Below, one piece after another: positions 1 through 8,520 of a stretch of 64,000 nucleotides of DNA. The notes beneath the pieces are model-generated. The model ran no database searches, was not told where the DNA came from, and worked only from the letters and a program-made list of their open reading frames with translations. The stretch covers positions 384,488 through 448,487 of the forward strand of contig QHWB01000040.1 of the NCBI GenBank assembly GCA_003222395.1. The letters are read 5' to 3'. This DNA comes from Acidobacteriota bacterium (GTDB lineage Bacteria > Acidobacteriota > Vicinamibacteria > Vicinamibacterales > CAVVIG01). Made by a program: the position numbers and the translations under genes. Numbering within the stretch: the stretch's first letter is position 1; every line of letters begins with the position of its first letter.

Positions 1-29
1 CGCCGGAAGCGCACGGTGAGAGCGATCGC

Positions 30-653
30 CTAGCGCGTGACCCAGGGCTTGAACTGCTCTTCTTTTTGCAATTTCGCGGCGACCGCGTCGGCCTCGCGCC
101 GCGTGGTGAACTTGCCGACGCGCACGCGGTACACCGACGGCGTGCCGGTGGCCGGCGAGAGCACGTACGCCGCGTAACCTTTCGACGTCAGACGCTTCGC
201 AATCGCTTCCGCCTCGCCTCGCACGTTGAGCGCGGCGATCTGCACGGCATAGCCCTGACCTGTCGGCTCGCTCGACGCGGACGCGGGTTGCGCCGACGCG
301 TTGGGCGTTTTTGCCGACGACGTCTTCAGCTCGTCGACCGGCGTTTTCCGCTTCTCGAGGCGATTGAAGTAGCTGAGATCTTCGGCGGCCGGCGGCGGCG
401 CGGCGGTCGTGGGATCGGATCCGCCAGACGTCGGCGCCGGCGCTGCAGTGGGTTGCTGAGGTGTCGTCTCCGCGATCGCGTTCGCGGCTGACGAGTCGAC
501 GACGGCGCGCTCGGCGCGAACGCCGCGTCCTACGAGGACGCCACAGAGGAAGATGACGACCGACACGACCGTCGCAGCCATGAACAGAAAGACGAGCTGC
601 TTACCGTTCAGCTGGATCTCGTGAAAGCCGTCGTCCTGAAACTCTGACGCCAC
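30..653 (-). CDS. SPOR domain membrane protein
   Basis: A 207-residue protein with a short cytoplasmic N-terminus, one membrane segment at about residues 20-42, a Pro/Ala/Thr-rich linker (about 65-130), and a C-terminal SPOR domain (about 130-205, starting GYAVQIAAL). SPOR domains bind denuded peptidoglycan glycans at the septum, so a cell-envelope or division role is likely. The bitopic topology puts the SPOR domain in the periplasm. The start is GTG at 653; a TAAAAT hexamer lies 10 bases upstream, so the transcript may be very short-leadered. It follows the TPR gene on the same strand with a 21-base gap. The exact partner is unknown. Confidence 0.85.
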   Translation of the reverse strand: MASEFQDDGFHEIQLNGKQLVFLFMAATVVSVVIFLCGVLVGRGVRAERAVVDSSAANAIAETTPQQPTAAPAPTSGGSDPTTAAPPPAAEDLSYFNRLEKRKTPVDELKTSSAKTPNASAQPASASSEPTGQGYAVQIAALNVRGEAEAIAKRLTSKGYAAYVLSPATGTPSVYRVRVGKFTTRREADAVAAKLQKEEQFKPWVTR

Positions 654-674
654 AACTGCAGCGATTTTAGCACG

Positions 675-2378
675 TTAGCGCGCATCCAGCCGCGCTAAGA
701 GCTGCTTCGCTTCCGGCGAGGCCGGGTCGAGCGCGAGCGCGCGCTGCGCCTCGGCGCGCGCGGCATCGAATTCCTTCGCCTGACGATATGCTTCGCCGAG
801 CGCGATGTGCGCGTCAACCGTTTCCGCGCTCCACAGCGCGATCTTGAAAGCGTCGATCGCATCGCGAAGGCGGCCGTTTCGCAGATGGATACGGCCCAGC
901 AGCAGATGCGCGTCGCCGAGATACGGTGACAGATAGAGCGCGCGATTCAGCTCGTCGACCGCGACTCGATCGTTTTCCTGCTCGAACTGTCGGCGCGCGC
1001 TGTCGAGATAAAACTTCGCGAGCTCTTCCTGGCTCTTCTGCTCGCTCGATGTCACCTTCGTTTCGAGCCGCCGCGCGTGCGGCAGCTCGGTCTCGTCCTT
1101 GAGGCGTTCAAGCCCCTTCGGCACCGCGTCGCCACCCGGCCGCTTCTCGCGTTCCTCGTACGTGGCCGACAATCGTTTCGCAAGCTCCTTCTCGCGCGCC
1201 GCCTCGACGCCGTTGCCGGCCGCCGCGAGCGCGGCGCCGAGCACGAAATGCGCGTCGCCGTCGGCAGGATTTCTCCTGACCGCCTCGCGCAGCCAGTAGA
1301 TGGCGGCCTGGGTATCGCGATCGAGCCAGTACGCGTATCCGAGGTTGAAGACGTAGTCGGGATCGTCGGGATCGAGATCGGCCGCTTTGGTGAAGTAGTA
1401 CGTCGGGAGCCCCGTTTGCGGCGTCGCGCTGCGTCGAAGCTGGATGATGCCGAGATTATTGAGCGCCGTCGGCGTCGCCTGCGCATCGGCCAGCGCCTTG
1501 AACGTGCTGTACGCGTCGTCGTACTTCCTGAGATACAGCTGCGACAGGCCGACCAGAAAACGCGCGCGCCGCGCGTAGGGAGAGTCCGCGGGCACCTGCG
1601 CCACGACCGCCAGCGCCTCGTCGTGGTCCCCTTGTTCGTCGTACACGTCCCACAGCGCGAGGCGCGCGCGGTCGAACGTCGGCTGCAGTTTCAGCGCGGC
1701 GTTCAGGTATTCGATCGCCGTGAAAGGTGTCTCCGCGAGCAGCCCCTTGATGAAGTTCTCGAACGCGGCGAGCGAGGGCTGCTGGCGAACGACGTCAGCC
1801 GACGGCATCGCGCCGGCGGGCGCGAGGCGCACGGCAATGCGATCGACTGTCGCGAAGAGATCGGACAGCGGACCGCGCTCGGCGACGTCAACCTGCACCT
1901 TCCCCGTGTCGAGCGCGATGCTGCGTGTGTGCAGCACCAGCGTGTCGTTCTCGATCTGCAGATCGCCGACCACGACCTGCGCCGCGCCGACGATTTGGCC
2001 GATGCGGATGACCGTCGCGTTCGTCAGCGTCGCCACCGGCGGCACCTGCAGGCGCTCGAACGCCTGCTGCCGTTCCCGACGCGTGATCGCGTTCACGCCG
2101 CGCGCCAGCAGATCGTCGGTGAGCAGCACGGCCGCGCCCTCGCCAAGCCAGAAAATCCGCCCTTCGCGCTTGACGTTCTCGAACGGCATGACGAGGACAC
2201 GCGAAGGGGCGGCCGGTTCGGGGCGGACACGCTGGTCCGCCCCTGCCTGCCGTGTAGGCGCCGACCAATGGGTAGGGACGGAGCTTGCTCCGGCCTGAGC
2301 CATCGCCGCCGGCTGCGCGAGCCCGGCCCCTACGTTGAGGTTGGCCACGACGGCGATCGCGAGGATGAGCGATTTCAC
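675..2378 (-). CDS. Secreted TPR protein with N-terminal CsgG/TolB-like domain
   Basis: A 567-residue protein: a signal peptide (about 1-20), a low-complexity linker (about 20-55), a CsgG/FlgO-like alpha/beta domain (about 58-190, starting RVLVMPFENV) and TPR repeats in the C-terminal two thirds (for example around NLGYAYWL and AHLLLGRIHLRNGRL). Likely a periplasmic scaffold. I chose the GTG at 2378 because a signal peptide starts there, AGGAG lies 8 bases upstream, and it overlaps the TGA of the V4R gene (GTGA); the longer open frame upstream is antisense-like and not protein-like. The linker at about residues 16-53 is encoded by a dispersed palindromic repeat (2219-2330), so that part is probably an in-frame repeat insertion. 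Confidence 0.8.
   Translation of the reverse strand: MKSLILAIAVVANLNVGAGLAQPAAMAQAGASSVPTHWSAPTRQAGADQRVRPEPAAPSRVLVMPFENVKREGRIFWLGEGAAVLLTDDLLARGVNAITRRERQQAFERLQVPPVATLTNATVIRIGQIVGAAQVVVGDLQIENDTLVLHTRSIALDTGKVQVDVAERGPLSDLFATVDRIAVRLAPAGAMPSADVVRQQPSLAAFENFIKGLLAETPFTAIEYLNAALKLQPTFDRARLALWDVYDEQGDHDEALAVVAQVPADSPYARRARFLVGLSQLYLRKYDDAYSTFKALADAQATPTALNNLGIIQLRRSATPQTGLPTYYFTKAADLDPDDPDYVFNLGYAYWLDRDTQAAIYWLREAVRRNPADGDAHFVLGAALAAAGNGVEAAREKELAKRLSATYEEREKRPGGDAVPKGLERLKDETELPHARRLETKVTSSEQKSQEELAKFYLDSARRQFEQENDRVAVDELNRALYLSPYLGDAHLLLGRIHLRNGRLRDAIDAFKIALWSAETVDAHIALGEAYRQAKEFDAARAEAQRALALDPASPEAKQLLARLDAR
2219..2330 (-). repeat. Repeat family D inside the TPR protein gene
   Basis: GGGGCGGACCAGCGTGTCCG (with CCCC) is a hairpin and GGCCGGAGCAAGCTCCGTCC is another. 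They code in frame for the linker between signal peptide and first domain. The same kind of units lie at 14885-15012. Confidence 0.75.
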
Positions 2379-2962
2379 GCGGAGGGCTCCTGGCCGTTCG
2401 CGAGCGCGACTTTCAGCACACACGTCGCCTCGCCGGTGCCGCGGCATGCCACCACCTCGGTGTGGGCGCCGACGTTGAACATCGCCATCAGCTTCGTGAA
2501 CGCAGCGGCGTAGAAGCCGCACAACGGATGCGACACCGGCTCGCGCACGGTGCAGAAGATCGACGCCCGGACGTCGATATTGGCCGTGCCGCGCCGGAAG
2601 CGGGAAATCGCACGGCTGCCCTGATAGGTTTCGCGGACGAGCTGACGAGCGAGGCGCACCAGCATCCGGCTGCGCAGCCACGTCGGCGCGGCCTTGATGA
2701 ACGCGCGCTGGACGGGCGGCATCGACTGCACCGTCCACTCCGCCGCGTATTCGCCCGCGCGCGTCGTGATAATCGTGTACGCGTCGCCTTCCTGCCGCAG
2801 AAAGCTGAGCACGGCGTAGAGCGGCGCGAGACCGATCGTCCCTTCCCGCAGCCCCTCCGCGTTCAGCCAGTTCTCGTAGAAGCCGAGGCGCGTCGGCAGG
2901 ATGTCGGCGATGCCCTGATGCAGGCTCGCGACGAGCACACGACCTATGCCGGCTTCACGCAT
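2375..2962 (-). CDS. V4R (4-vinyl reductase-like) domain protein
   Basis: A 195-residue protein. Its C-terminal half resembles a V4R domain, a small-molecule binding fold found in bacteriochlorophyll 4-vinyl reductases and many sensors: HPLCGFYAAAF, then EVVACRGTGEATCVLKV. The N-terminal 80 residues are helical. The ligand is unknown. The start at 2962 (ATG) is the first Met before conserved-looking sequence; no clear ribosome binding site is visible. It is translationally coupled to the downstream TPR gene by a 4-base overlap, which suggests a joint role, and is divergent from mobA with a 26-base gap. Confidence 0.65.
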   Translation of the reverse strand: MREAGIGRVLVASLHQGIADILPTRLGFYENWLNAEGLREGTIGLAPLYAVLSFLRQEGDAYTIITTRAGEYAAEWTVQSMPPVQRAFIKAAPTWLRSRMLVRLARQLVRETYQGSRAISRFRRGTANIDVRASIFCTVREPVSHPLCGFYAAAFTKLMAMFNVGAHTEVVACRGTGEATCVLKVALANGQEPSA

Positions 2963-2988
2963 CAGAGTAAGATCGTCGCCGGCAACTG

Positions 2989-3549
2989 ATGGCAGACAGC
3001 TGCAGCGCGGCAATCCTGGCGGGCGGGGCGGCAACTCGTTTTGGCGGCCGTGACAAGAGCGCGCTGACGATCGGCGGCCGCACGATTCTCGAGCGCCAGA
3101 TCGAGGTGCTGTCGCTGGTCGCCGACGAGGTGCTCGTCGTTCGCGAGGATCTCGTGCCCGGCTGCGGTCCGCTCGGCGGGCTGCACACCGCGCTGACGCG
3201 CGCACGCGGCCGCGCCGTGTTCGTCGTCGCCTGCGACATGCCGTACGTCGAAGCGCCGCTCGTCAGGCACCTCGTCGATCTGTCGCGCGACGCCGACATC
3301 GTCGTGCCGTGTACCGAAGACGGGTATCATCCGTTGTGTGCCGTGTACAGCCGCGCATGCCTCGACACGGTGTCGCGCCGTCTGGCGGAACGCCGGCTGA
3401 AAATGACGGATCTGTTTTCGGACGTTCGCGTGCGCGTCGTCAGGGCTCGAGAGATCGACGCATTTGGTGATCGCCATCGACTGCTCGCCAACGTGAATAC
3501 GCCGGCCGACTACGCAGGTCTCGAGGCGCTTCAAGGTCACAAACTGTAA
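2989..3549 (+). CDS. mobA: Molybdenum cofactor guanylyltransferase
   Basis: A 186-residue protein of the MobA nucleotidyltransferase family, which joins GMP to molybdopterin to form the guanine dinucleotide cofactor. The N-terminal nucleotide-binding signature is AAILAGGAATRFGGRDKSAL, followed by CGPLGGLHTAL and a metal-binding VACDMPYV motif; NVNTPADY near the C-terminus is typical. Length is normal for the family. It stands alone: no other molybdopterin gene is in the window. The divergent V4R gene starts 26 bases away. MocA-type cytidylyltransferase is a less likely alternative, given the PLGG motif. Confidence 0.9.
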   Translation: MADSCSAAILAGGAATRFGGRDKSALTIGGRTILERQIEVLSLVADEVLVVREDLVPGCGPLGGLHTALTRARGRAVFVVACDMPYVEAPLVRHLVDLSRDADIVVPCTEDGYHPLCAVYSRACLDTVSRRLAERRLKMTDLFSDVRVRVVRAREIDAFGDRHRLLANVNTPADYAGLEALQGHKL

Positions 3550-3600
3550 TCGTATCACGAGCTTAGCGCCGCTCCCTTCGGCGCGCTGCGCGATCCGTAC

Positions 3601-5676
3601 ATGATTCTCTCGCTCCAGCGACGCATCCACGACGCGATTGCCGGCGCCGTCCGCGACCGCTTCGGCATCAGCGACGTTCCAGCCTTCACCGTCGAGGTGC
3701 CGCCGAACCGTGCGCTCGGCGATCTCGCCGTGCCGGTCGCCTTCCAGCTCGCACGCACGCTGCGAAAGGCGCCGCGGGCGATCGCGCAGGAGCTGGCCGG
3801 CGTCGTCGGCGCCATACCCGGCGTTGCTCGCATCGTCGCGGCGCCGAACGGCTACCTGAACCTGTATCTGGATCGCCCGTCGTTTCTTCTGGCGCGCGTG
3901 CGCAACGAGGTCGCGGCCGATCGGCCGCCGGCGGACAAAACGATCGTCGAGCACACGGCGATCAACCCGAACAAGGCGGCGCACGTCGGCCACCTGCGCA
4001 ACGCTGCGCTGGGCGACACGCTGGTGCGCGTCCTTCGTTTCCGCGACACGCCGGTCGAAGTGCAGAACTACATCGACGACACCGGCGTTCAGGTGGCGGA
4101 CGTCATCGTCGGCTTCCGAGAGCTGGAGCACCGGTCGTTCGACGAGATTCGGCACGTCGCCGACACGACGCGGTTCGATTACTACTGCTGGGACTTGTAC
4201 TCCCGCGTGACCGAGTGGTACGAAGCGGATCGGCGCCGCCTCGACATTCGCGCCGCCGCGCTCCACGATCTCGAGCGCGGCGGCAACGAAACAGCGGCCG
4301 TCGGCGCGTTCCTCGTCGATCGCATCGTGCGCGCGCATCTCGAAACGATGGGACGGCTGAACATCGCCTACGACCTGCTGACGCATGAGGGCGACATCCT
4401 GCGGCTGCAGTTCTGGGCGCGCGCGTTCGAGATCCTCAAAGCCAGCGGTCAGGTGTTTCTCCAGACCGAGGGCAAGCTCGCCGGCTGCTGGGTGATGCGA
4501 ATCGACGAGGGGAAGCTTGACGAGGAAAAGAGCGCGAAGGCTTCAGCCGAGCGAGAAGAGCAGGCGAGCGCGAAGGCGTTACTCGAGCAAGATGAGGCGG
4601 CCGACGAACCGGAAGAGTCGCGCGAAAAGGTAATCGTCCGATCGAACGGCGTCGTCACCTACATCGGCAAGGATCTCGCGAACCAGTTCTGGAAGCTGGG
4701 GTTGCTCGACCGCGACTTCAAGTACCGGCGATACTTCACGCAGTGGAACGGCCGCGAACTGTGGACCACGACGTCCGACGACGGACAGCCGGCGCCGTCG
4801 TTCGGCCACGCGAAGCGGATTTACAACGTCATCGACTCGCGTCAGATGTACCTGCAAGCGCTGCTCAGCCAGGCGCTGCGGACGCTCGGACATCCCGTCG
4901 AAGCCGAGAATTCGATTCATTTTTCCTACGAGATGGTGGCGCTGTCGCACGCGACGGCGCGGGCGCTCGGCTACGGCATCGCCGCGGACGGCGAAGAGGC
5001 AGGGAAGCCGTTCGTCGAGGTCTCGGGCAGGAAGGGCGTCGGCGTCAAGATCGACGATCTGCTCGATCTCCTCACCGACAAGGCGATCGACGAGGTCGGC
5101 AAGCGAAACCCCGAATTCCCGGGCGACGAGCGGCGCCGCGTCGGCCGGCAAATCGCCGTCGCGGCCATCCGCTATTTCATGCTCAAGTTCTCGCGCGGCA
5201 AGCTGATTGTGTTCGACATGGAGGAGGCGCTCAGCTTCGAGGGAGAAACCGGACCGTATCTGCAGTATGCTGTCGTCCGAGCCAACAACATCTTTAATAA
5301 GCTCCGGGAGCGCGAAGGCGTCACGGACGCAGATGTCATTGATGCGCTCGACGGCACGCCGGCCGACGAGATTCTGGGACAGACCGAGTCAGGCGCGCCG
5401 GGAGACGATGCTCACAATCTCTGGTCCGTGGTGTTCGACGCCGCTCGACTGGACGACGTAGTCGAGCAGACCGTGCGGGCGCTCGAGTTCTCGATTCTCG
5501 CGAAGTACGTGTTCGGGCTGGCGCAGCTGTTCAACGCGTTCTACCACCGCTATCCGATCCTCAACGAGGAATCGGTCGATCGGAAGCGATGGCGGGCCGC
5601 CGGCGTCGCCTACGTGCGCGCGCAACTGACGCGCGCGCTCGATTTGATGGGCATCGAAGTGCCCGCGCGGATGTAG
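3601..5676 (+). CDS. argS: Arginyl-tRNA synthetase
   Basis: A 691-residue class I synthetase charging tRNA-Arg. It has the N-terminal additional domain (1-110), HIGH motif as AHVGHLRN (residues about 129-136), NYIDDTGVQVADV, a KMSKS-loop equivalent around SGRKGVGVKIDDLL, and the C-terminal DALR anticodon-binding helical domain ending in MGIEVPARM. It is about 100 residues longer than the usual 560-590. Most of the excess is a charged Glu/Lys/Ala-rich insertion (about residues 300-345) between the two halves of the catalytic core. Starts with ATG 51 bases after mobA; a GCGCCG/CGGCGC inverted repeat (about 3566-3584) lies in the gap. Confidence 0.95.
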   Translation: MILSLQRRIHDAIAGAVRDRFGISDVPAFTVEVPPNRALGDLAVPVAFQLARTLRKAPRAIAQELAGVVGAIPGVARIVAAPNGYLNLYLDRPSFLLARVRNEVAADRPPADKTIVEHTAINPNKAAHVGHLRNAALGDTLVRVLRFRDTPVEVQNYIDDTGVQVADVIVGFRELEHRSFDEIRHVADTTRFDYYCWDLYSRVTEWYEADRRRLDIRAAALHDLERGGNETAAVGAFLVDRIVRAHLETMGRLNIAYDLLTHEGDILRLQFWARAFEILKASGQVFLQTEGKLAGCWVMRIDEGKLDEEKSAKASAEREEQASAKALLEQDEAADEPEESREKVIVRSNGVVTYIGKDLANQFWKLGLLDRDFKYRRYFTQWNGRELWTTTSDDGQPAPSFGHAKRIYNVIDSRQMYLQALLSQALRTLGHPVEAENSIHFSYEMVALSHATARALGYGIAADGEEAGKPFVEVSGRKGVGVKIDDLLDLLTDKAIDEVGKRNPEFPGDERRRVGRQIAVAAIRYFMLKFSRGKLIVFDMEEALSFEGETGPYLQYAVVRANNIFNKLREREGVTDADVIDALDGTPADEILGQTESGAPGDDAHNLWSVVFDAARLDDVVEQTVRALEFSILAKYVFGLAQLFNAFYHRYPILNEESVDRKRWRAAGVAYVRAQLTRALDLMGIEVPARM

Positions 5677-5688
5677 TTCCCGAACCCT

Positions 5689-6381
5689 ATGGCACTGATT
5701 GGAATCACAAGCTGTCGCAAGCTCGAAGACTACAAGCAGGCCGTGCTCCACGTCGGCGGCGAGGTGCGAATCGTCGACGCGTCGATGTCCACCGACGCCG
5801 CGCTCGAGGGCCTCGATGGCTTGATCCTGACGGGCGGCGACGATGTCGGGCCTGCGCGATACGGCGAAGCGGCGCACCCGAAGACCGTGGAAGCGGAGCC
5901 TGCCCGCGACGAGTTCGAGATCGCGCTGGTCAACGGGGCGCGCGCGCAGCAGTTGCCGCTCTTCGCCATCTGCCGCGGCATCCAGGTGCTGAACGTCGCC
6001 TGCGGCGGCACGTTAGTACAGGACATCCCGACGCAGATCAACGGCGCCCTGAATCACAGTCTGACCGTCCCCCCCAACAGTCCGTACTCGCTGGCGCACG
6101 AGGTGTGGGTCGAGAAGGACTCGATCCTGTCGAAGCTCATGGGCGATCGGCTGACCGCCGACACGTGCGAGGTGAACAGCCGGCATCACCAGGCTGTGAA
6201 GGACGTGGCGAAAGGGTTCCGCGTCGCCGCGACCGCGCCCGACGGCGTCATCGAAGCGATCGAAGATCCCGCCGCGCGGTTCTGCCTCGGCGTCCAGTGG
6301 CATCCCGAGAACTTCTGGCGCACGGGCGAATTCAGAGCGCTATTCGAGGGATTCCTCGAAGCCGCCAACCGACGTACCTGA
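5689..6381 (+). CDS. Class I glutamine amidotransferase-like peptidase C26
   Basis: A 230-residue protein of the PuuD/gamma-glutamyl hydrolase family, which hydrolyses gamma-glutamyl amides such as gamma-glutamyl-GABA. The nucleophile Cys is in FAICRGIQVLNV, the catalytic His-x-Glu in GVQWHPENF, and the oxyanion region in LILTGGDDVGPARYGE. It follows argS by 12 bases and is probably co-transcribed. No polyamine pathway genes are nearby, so the substrate cannot be named. The 3' end faces the methyltransferase gene, with a dispersed CTTCGTGG-type repeat between them. Confidence 0.85.
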   Translation: MALIGITSCRKLEDYKQAVLHVGGEVRIVDASMSTDAALEGLDGLILTGGDDVGPARYGEAAHPKTVEAEPARDEFEIALVNGARAQQLPLFAICRGIQVLNVACGGTLVQDIPTQINGALNHSLTVPPNSPYSLAHEVWVEKDSILSKLMGDRLTADTCEVNSRHHQAVKDVAKGFRVAATAPDGVIEAIEDPAARFCLGVQWHPENFWRTGEFRALFEGFLEAANRRT

Positions 6382-6441
6382 GAATCGGCGACACTTCTTC
6401 TTCGTATCCTTCGTGGTCTTCGTGATTCCGCGATTGTATTC
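6382..6441. repeat. CTTCGTGG/CCACGAAG dispersed repeat
   Basis: This 60-base gap between two convergent genes holds a degenerate run of TTCGT units (CCTTCGTGGTCTTCGTG). Related CCACGAAG or CCACGGAGGACAC runs recur at 9285-9312, 34356-34440, 39908-39950 and 40698-40715. Confidence 0.55.
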
Positions 6442-7704
6442 TCACGTTCGATCGAACACGAGGACCGTCTCGACGTGCGGCGTGTTCGGGAACAGATCGA
6501 ACGCGTCGGCGCCGCTGATCGCGTGGCCGGCGTCGATGATGCGGCGCGAATCGCGGGCGAGCGTGGCGACGTCGCATGAAACGTAGATGATCCGCGTCGC
6601 CTGAAGCCGCAATGCGCCTTCGAGTGCTTCACGCGACATCCCGGTTCGCGGCGGATCGACGATGAGCGTTCTTTCCGGCTCGCGGCTATGGGTACTGAAG
6701 GAGCTCAGGAAGTTCTCGACCGCGTCGTGAACCGGCCGCACGGCGCCCTGCGTGGCCGCTGCATTGGCATCGAGATCGGCGGCGGCGTAGCGATCGCCTT
6801 CGACCGCCGTGACCCGGATGCGACGGACAACGGCCGCGCCGATCGCGAAAAGACCGACGCCCGCATAGAGGTCGACGAGCTCACCGCCGGCCGGCACCTG
6901 CGCGACGACATGCTCGACGAGCGGCCGCAGCAGATGGCGATTCCCCTGAAAGAACGCGAGCACGTGTCGCCTCAGCGCAACCGGCGTCCCGTCGACCTCC
7001 ACGCGGTCGGTCACAGACGGCCGGCCGTGCACGCCTGACGCGGACACGAATCCCGTCAGTCCATCCGCCGACGCGAGTCGATCGATGATGCGTGAGTCGA
7101 TCGCCTCGATCGTGTCGAGCGCCAGCACGCGATCGGATGCGTCGACGTTTTCAGCGAGCTCGATTTCGCGAATCGCGTCGAGGGCCAGCGATCGAATGGT
7201 CGCGGTCAGTCGGTCGATCACGTCACACGACTGCGGCAGCAGTTGGCGCGTCTGGCGTACGTCGCACACGTCATGTGTCGCCTCCCTGAAAAAACCAATC
7301 CGTCGTCCCCGGACGTGCAGGCGCGCGCGCATGCGGTAGCCGTCCTCGGGCGAGCCGGCCACGCGGATCGGCGACGGCAGCTCGACGTGACCGATGCGCG
7401 CCAGCGCATCCGCGATCACCCGGCTCTTGATCTCGAGCTGTCGGGGGTAGGCGATGTGGCTGTAGAGCGAGCCGCCGCACATCGGGTCGCCCGTCGCTCG
7501 GCGTCGATCGGATGACGGCTCGTCGGCGGTGACGGTTTCGGCGTACGCGACGCTCTTCGACACACGCTCGACGCGCGCCGTCACGCGCTCGCCCGGAATC
7601 GCGCCCGACACGAGCACCACCTGTCCGTTGACGCGCGCAATCATCCGCCCTCCCGCGGCCGGCTTCTCGATCGTCAGCGAAATCATCTGGCCAGGTGTGA
7701 GCAT
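6442..7704 (-). CDS. TrmA/RlmD-family RNA (uracil-5-)-methyltransferase
   Basis: A 420-residue SAM-dependent enzyme that methylates C5 of uridine in rRNA or tRNA. It has an N-terminal TRAM domain (1-60), a central domain, and a Rossmann methyltransferase domain with DLYAGVGLF (SAM binding), DPPRTGMS and the catalytic Cys in IYVSCDVATLARD. RumA/RlmD enzymes normally have a 4Fe-4S cluster with a CGGC signature; here the equivalent segment reads MCGGSLYSH and most cluster cysteines are absent, so it is probably cluster-free. rRNA is the more likely target but tRNA cannot be excluded. It is the last gene of a long minus-strand run. Confidence 0.85.
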   Translation of the reverse strand: MLTPGQMISLTIEKPAAGGRMIARVNGQVVLVSGAIPGERVTARVERVSKSVAYAETVTADEPSSDRRRATGDPMCGGSLYSHIAYPRQLEIKSRVIADALARIGHVELPSPIRVAGSPEDGYRMRARLHVRGRRIGFFREATHDVCDVRQTRQLLPQSCDVIDRLTATIRSLALDAIREIELAENVDASDRVLALDTIEAIDSRIIDRLASADGLTGFVSASGVHGRPSVTDRVEVDGTPVALRRHVLAFFQGNRHLLRPLVEHVVAQVPAGGELVDLYAGVGLFAIGAAVVRRIRVTAVEGDRYAAADLDANAAATQGAVRPVHDAVENFLSSFSTHSREPERTLIVDPPRTGMSREALEGALRLQATRIIYVSCDVATLARDSRRIIDAGHAISGADAFDLFPNTPHVETVLVFDRT

Positions 7705-7735
7705 GGGCAGGGGCCATGAGCTCGTGATACGCGTG

Positions 7736-7768
7736 GCGACGTTCTGTTCTGGACACGCCCGAGCGCGC
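7736..7768 (+). repeat. Partial copy of repeat family A
   Basis: GCGACGTTCTGTTCTGGA followed by CACGC and CCGAGCGCG matches the intergenic repeat at 43508-43591 and the two copies inside uvrC, with the middle part deleted. It lies in the 69-base gap between the methyltransferase and the unknown gene. Confidence 0.7.
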
Positions 7769-7773
7769 TCTTC

Positions 7774-8520
7774 CTACCCGACAAACGCAACCGTCGGCAG
7801 CGCGAACCGCTCTCGCACGAGACGATCGATCGCCGCCTCGCGCGCCCGCGCGAACGCGTCGGCCGGCATCACGGCGCGAAACGCCGCCAGCTCCTCGTCG
7901 GCTTCCCGCGCGAGCGCTGCGCGGGTCGGTTCATCGAGCCGCGAACGCGCCTGACGCAGCAGCTCCGCGTCCAGATTTCGCAACCGATCGATCAGCGCCT
8001 GCCGCGCCTCGCCGCGCAGGCCGCGCACCTTCGACCGCGCCGCGTCGAGCTCGCGCGAGACGCCGTCGATCACGTCGTCGAACTCGTCGACCAGCGACCC
8101 GTTCGCCCGTGCCGAAGAGAGCCGCGTGACGACCCGCTCGAGATGCTCCGGGAGCGACGATCTCTTCACACGCAGCGCGAGGCTTTCAGCCGCGCGTTCC
8201 CCGACGGCCCCGTCGCTCGCGGCGTCGCTCGCGTCCACGGCTCGCGCTAGACCGACGGCGCGCCTCCATTCGTCGAAGACGTCGAGCACGTCGGCTTCGC
8301 AGAAGTCGACCTTCACCGGCCGGCGGCGCGGGCCGCGGCGATAGTACCGCTCGAAATAGCGATCGATGCCCTGGAACGCGATCTTCAGCGGTATGCCCTG
8401 TCGTTCCCAGTGCGACACGAGCTCGAACGAAGGGCCGACGACGCGGATCAGATGACCGTCGTTCTTGCGACAGAGATAGGTTTCTATCTCCCGGCAGTAG
8501 TCGGCTGGTTGCGTTGCCAC
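7774..8520 (-). CDS. Uncharacterised helical protein
   Basis: A 248-residue protein I do not recognise. The N-terminus (DYCREIETYLCRKNDGHLI, then GIPLKIAFQGIDRYFERY) has two Cys and an aromatic/basic segment. The rest is strongly helical, rich in Ala, Arg, Glu and Leu, with possible coiled-coil from about residue 120 on. No signal peptide or membrane segment. It starts at GTG 8520 and overlaps the end of coaX by 37 bases, so it belongs to the same transcript. The recurring neighbourhood of a pantothenate kinase and biotin ligase says little about its role. Confidence 0.6.
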   Translation of the reverse strand: MATQPADYCREIETYLCRKNDGHLIRVVGPSFELVSHWERQGIPLKIAFQGIDRYFERYYRRGPRRRPVKVDFCEADVLDVFDEWRRAVGLARAVDASDAASDGAVGERAAESLALRVKRSSLPEHLERVVTRLSSARANGSLVDEFDDVIDGVSRELDAARSKVRGLRGEARQALIDRLRNLDAELLRQARSRLDEPTRAALAREADEELAAFRAVMPADAFARAREAAIDRLVRERFALPTVAFVG

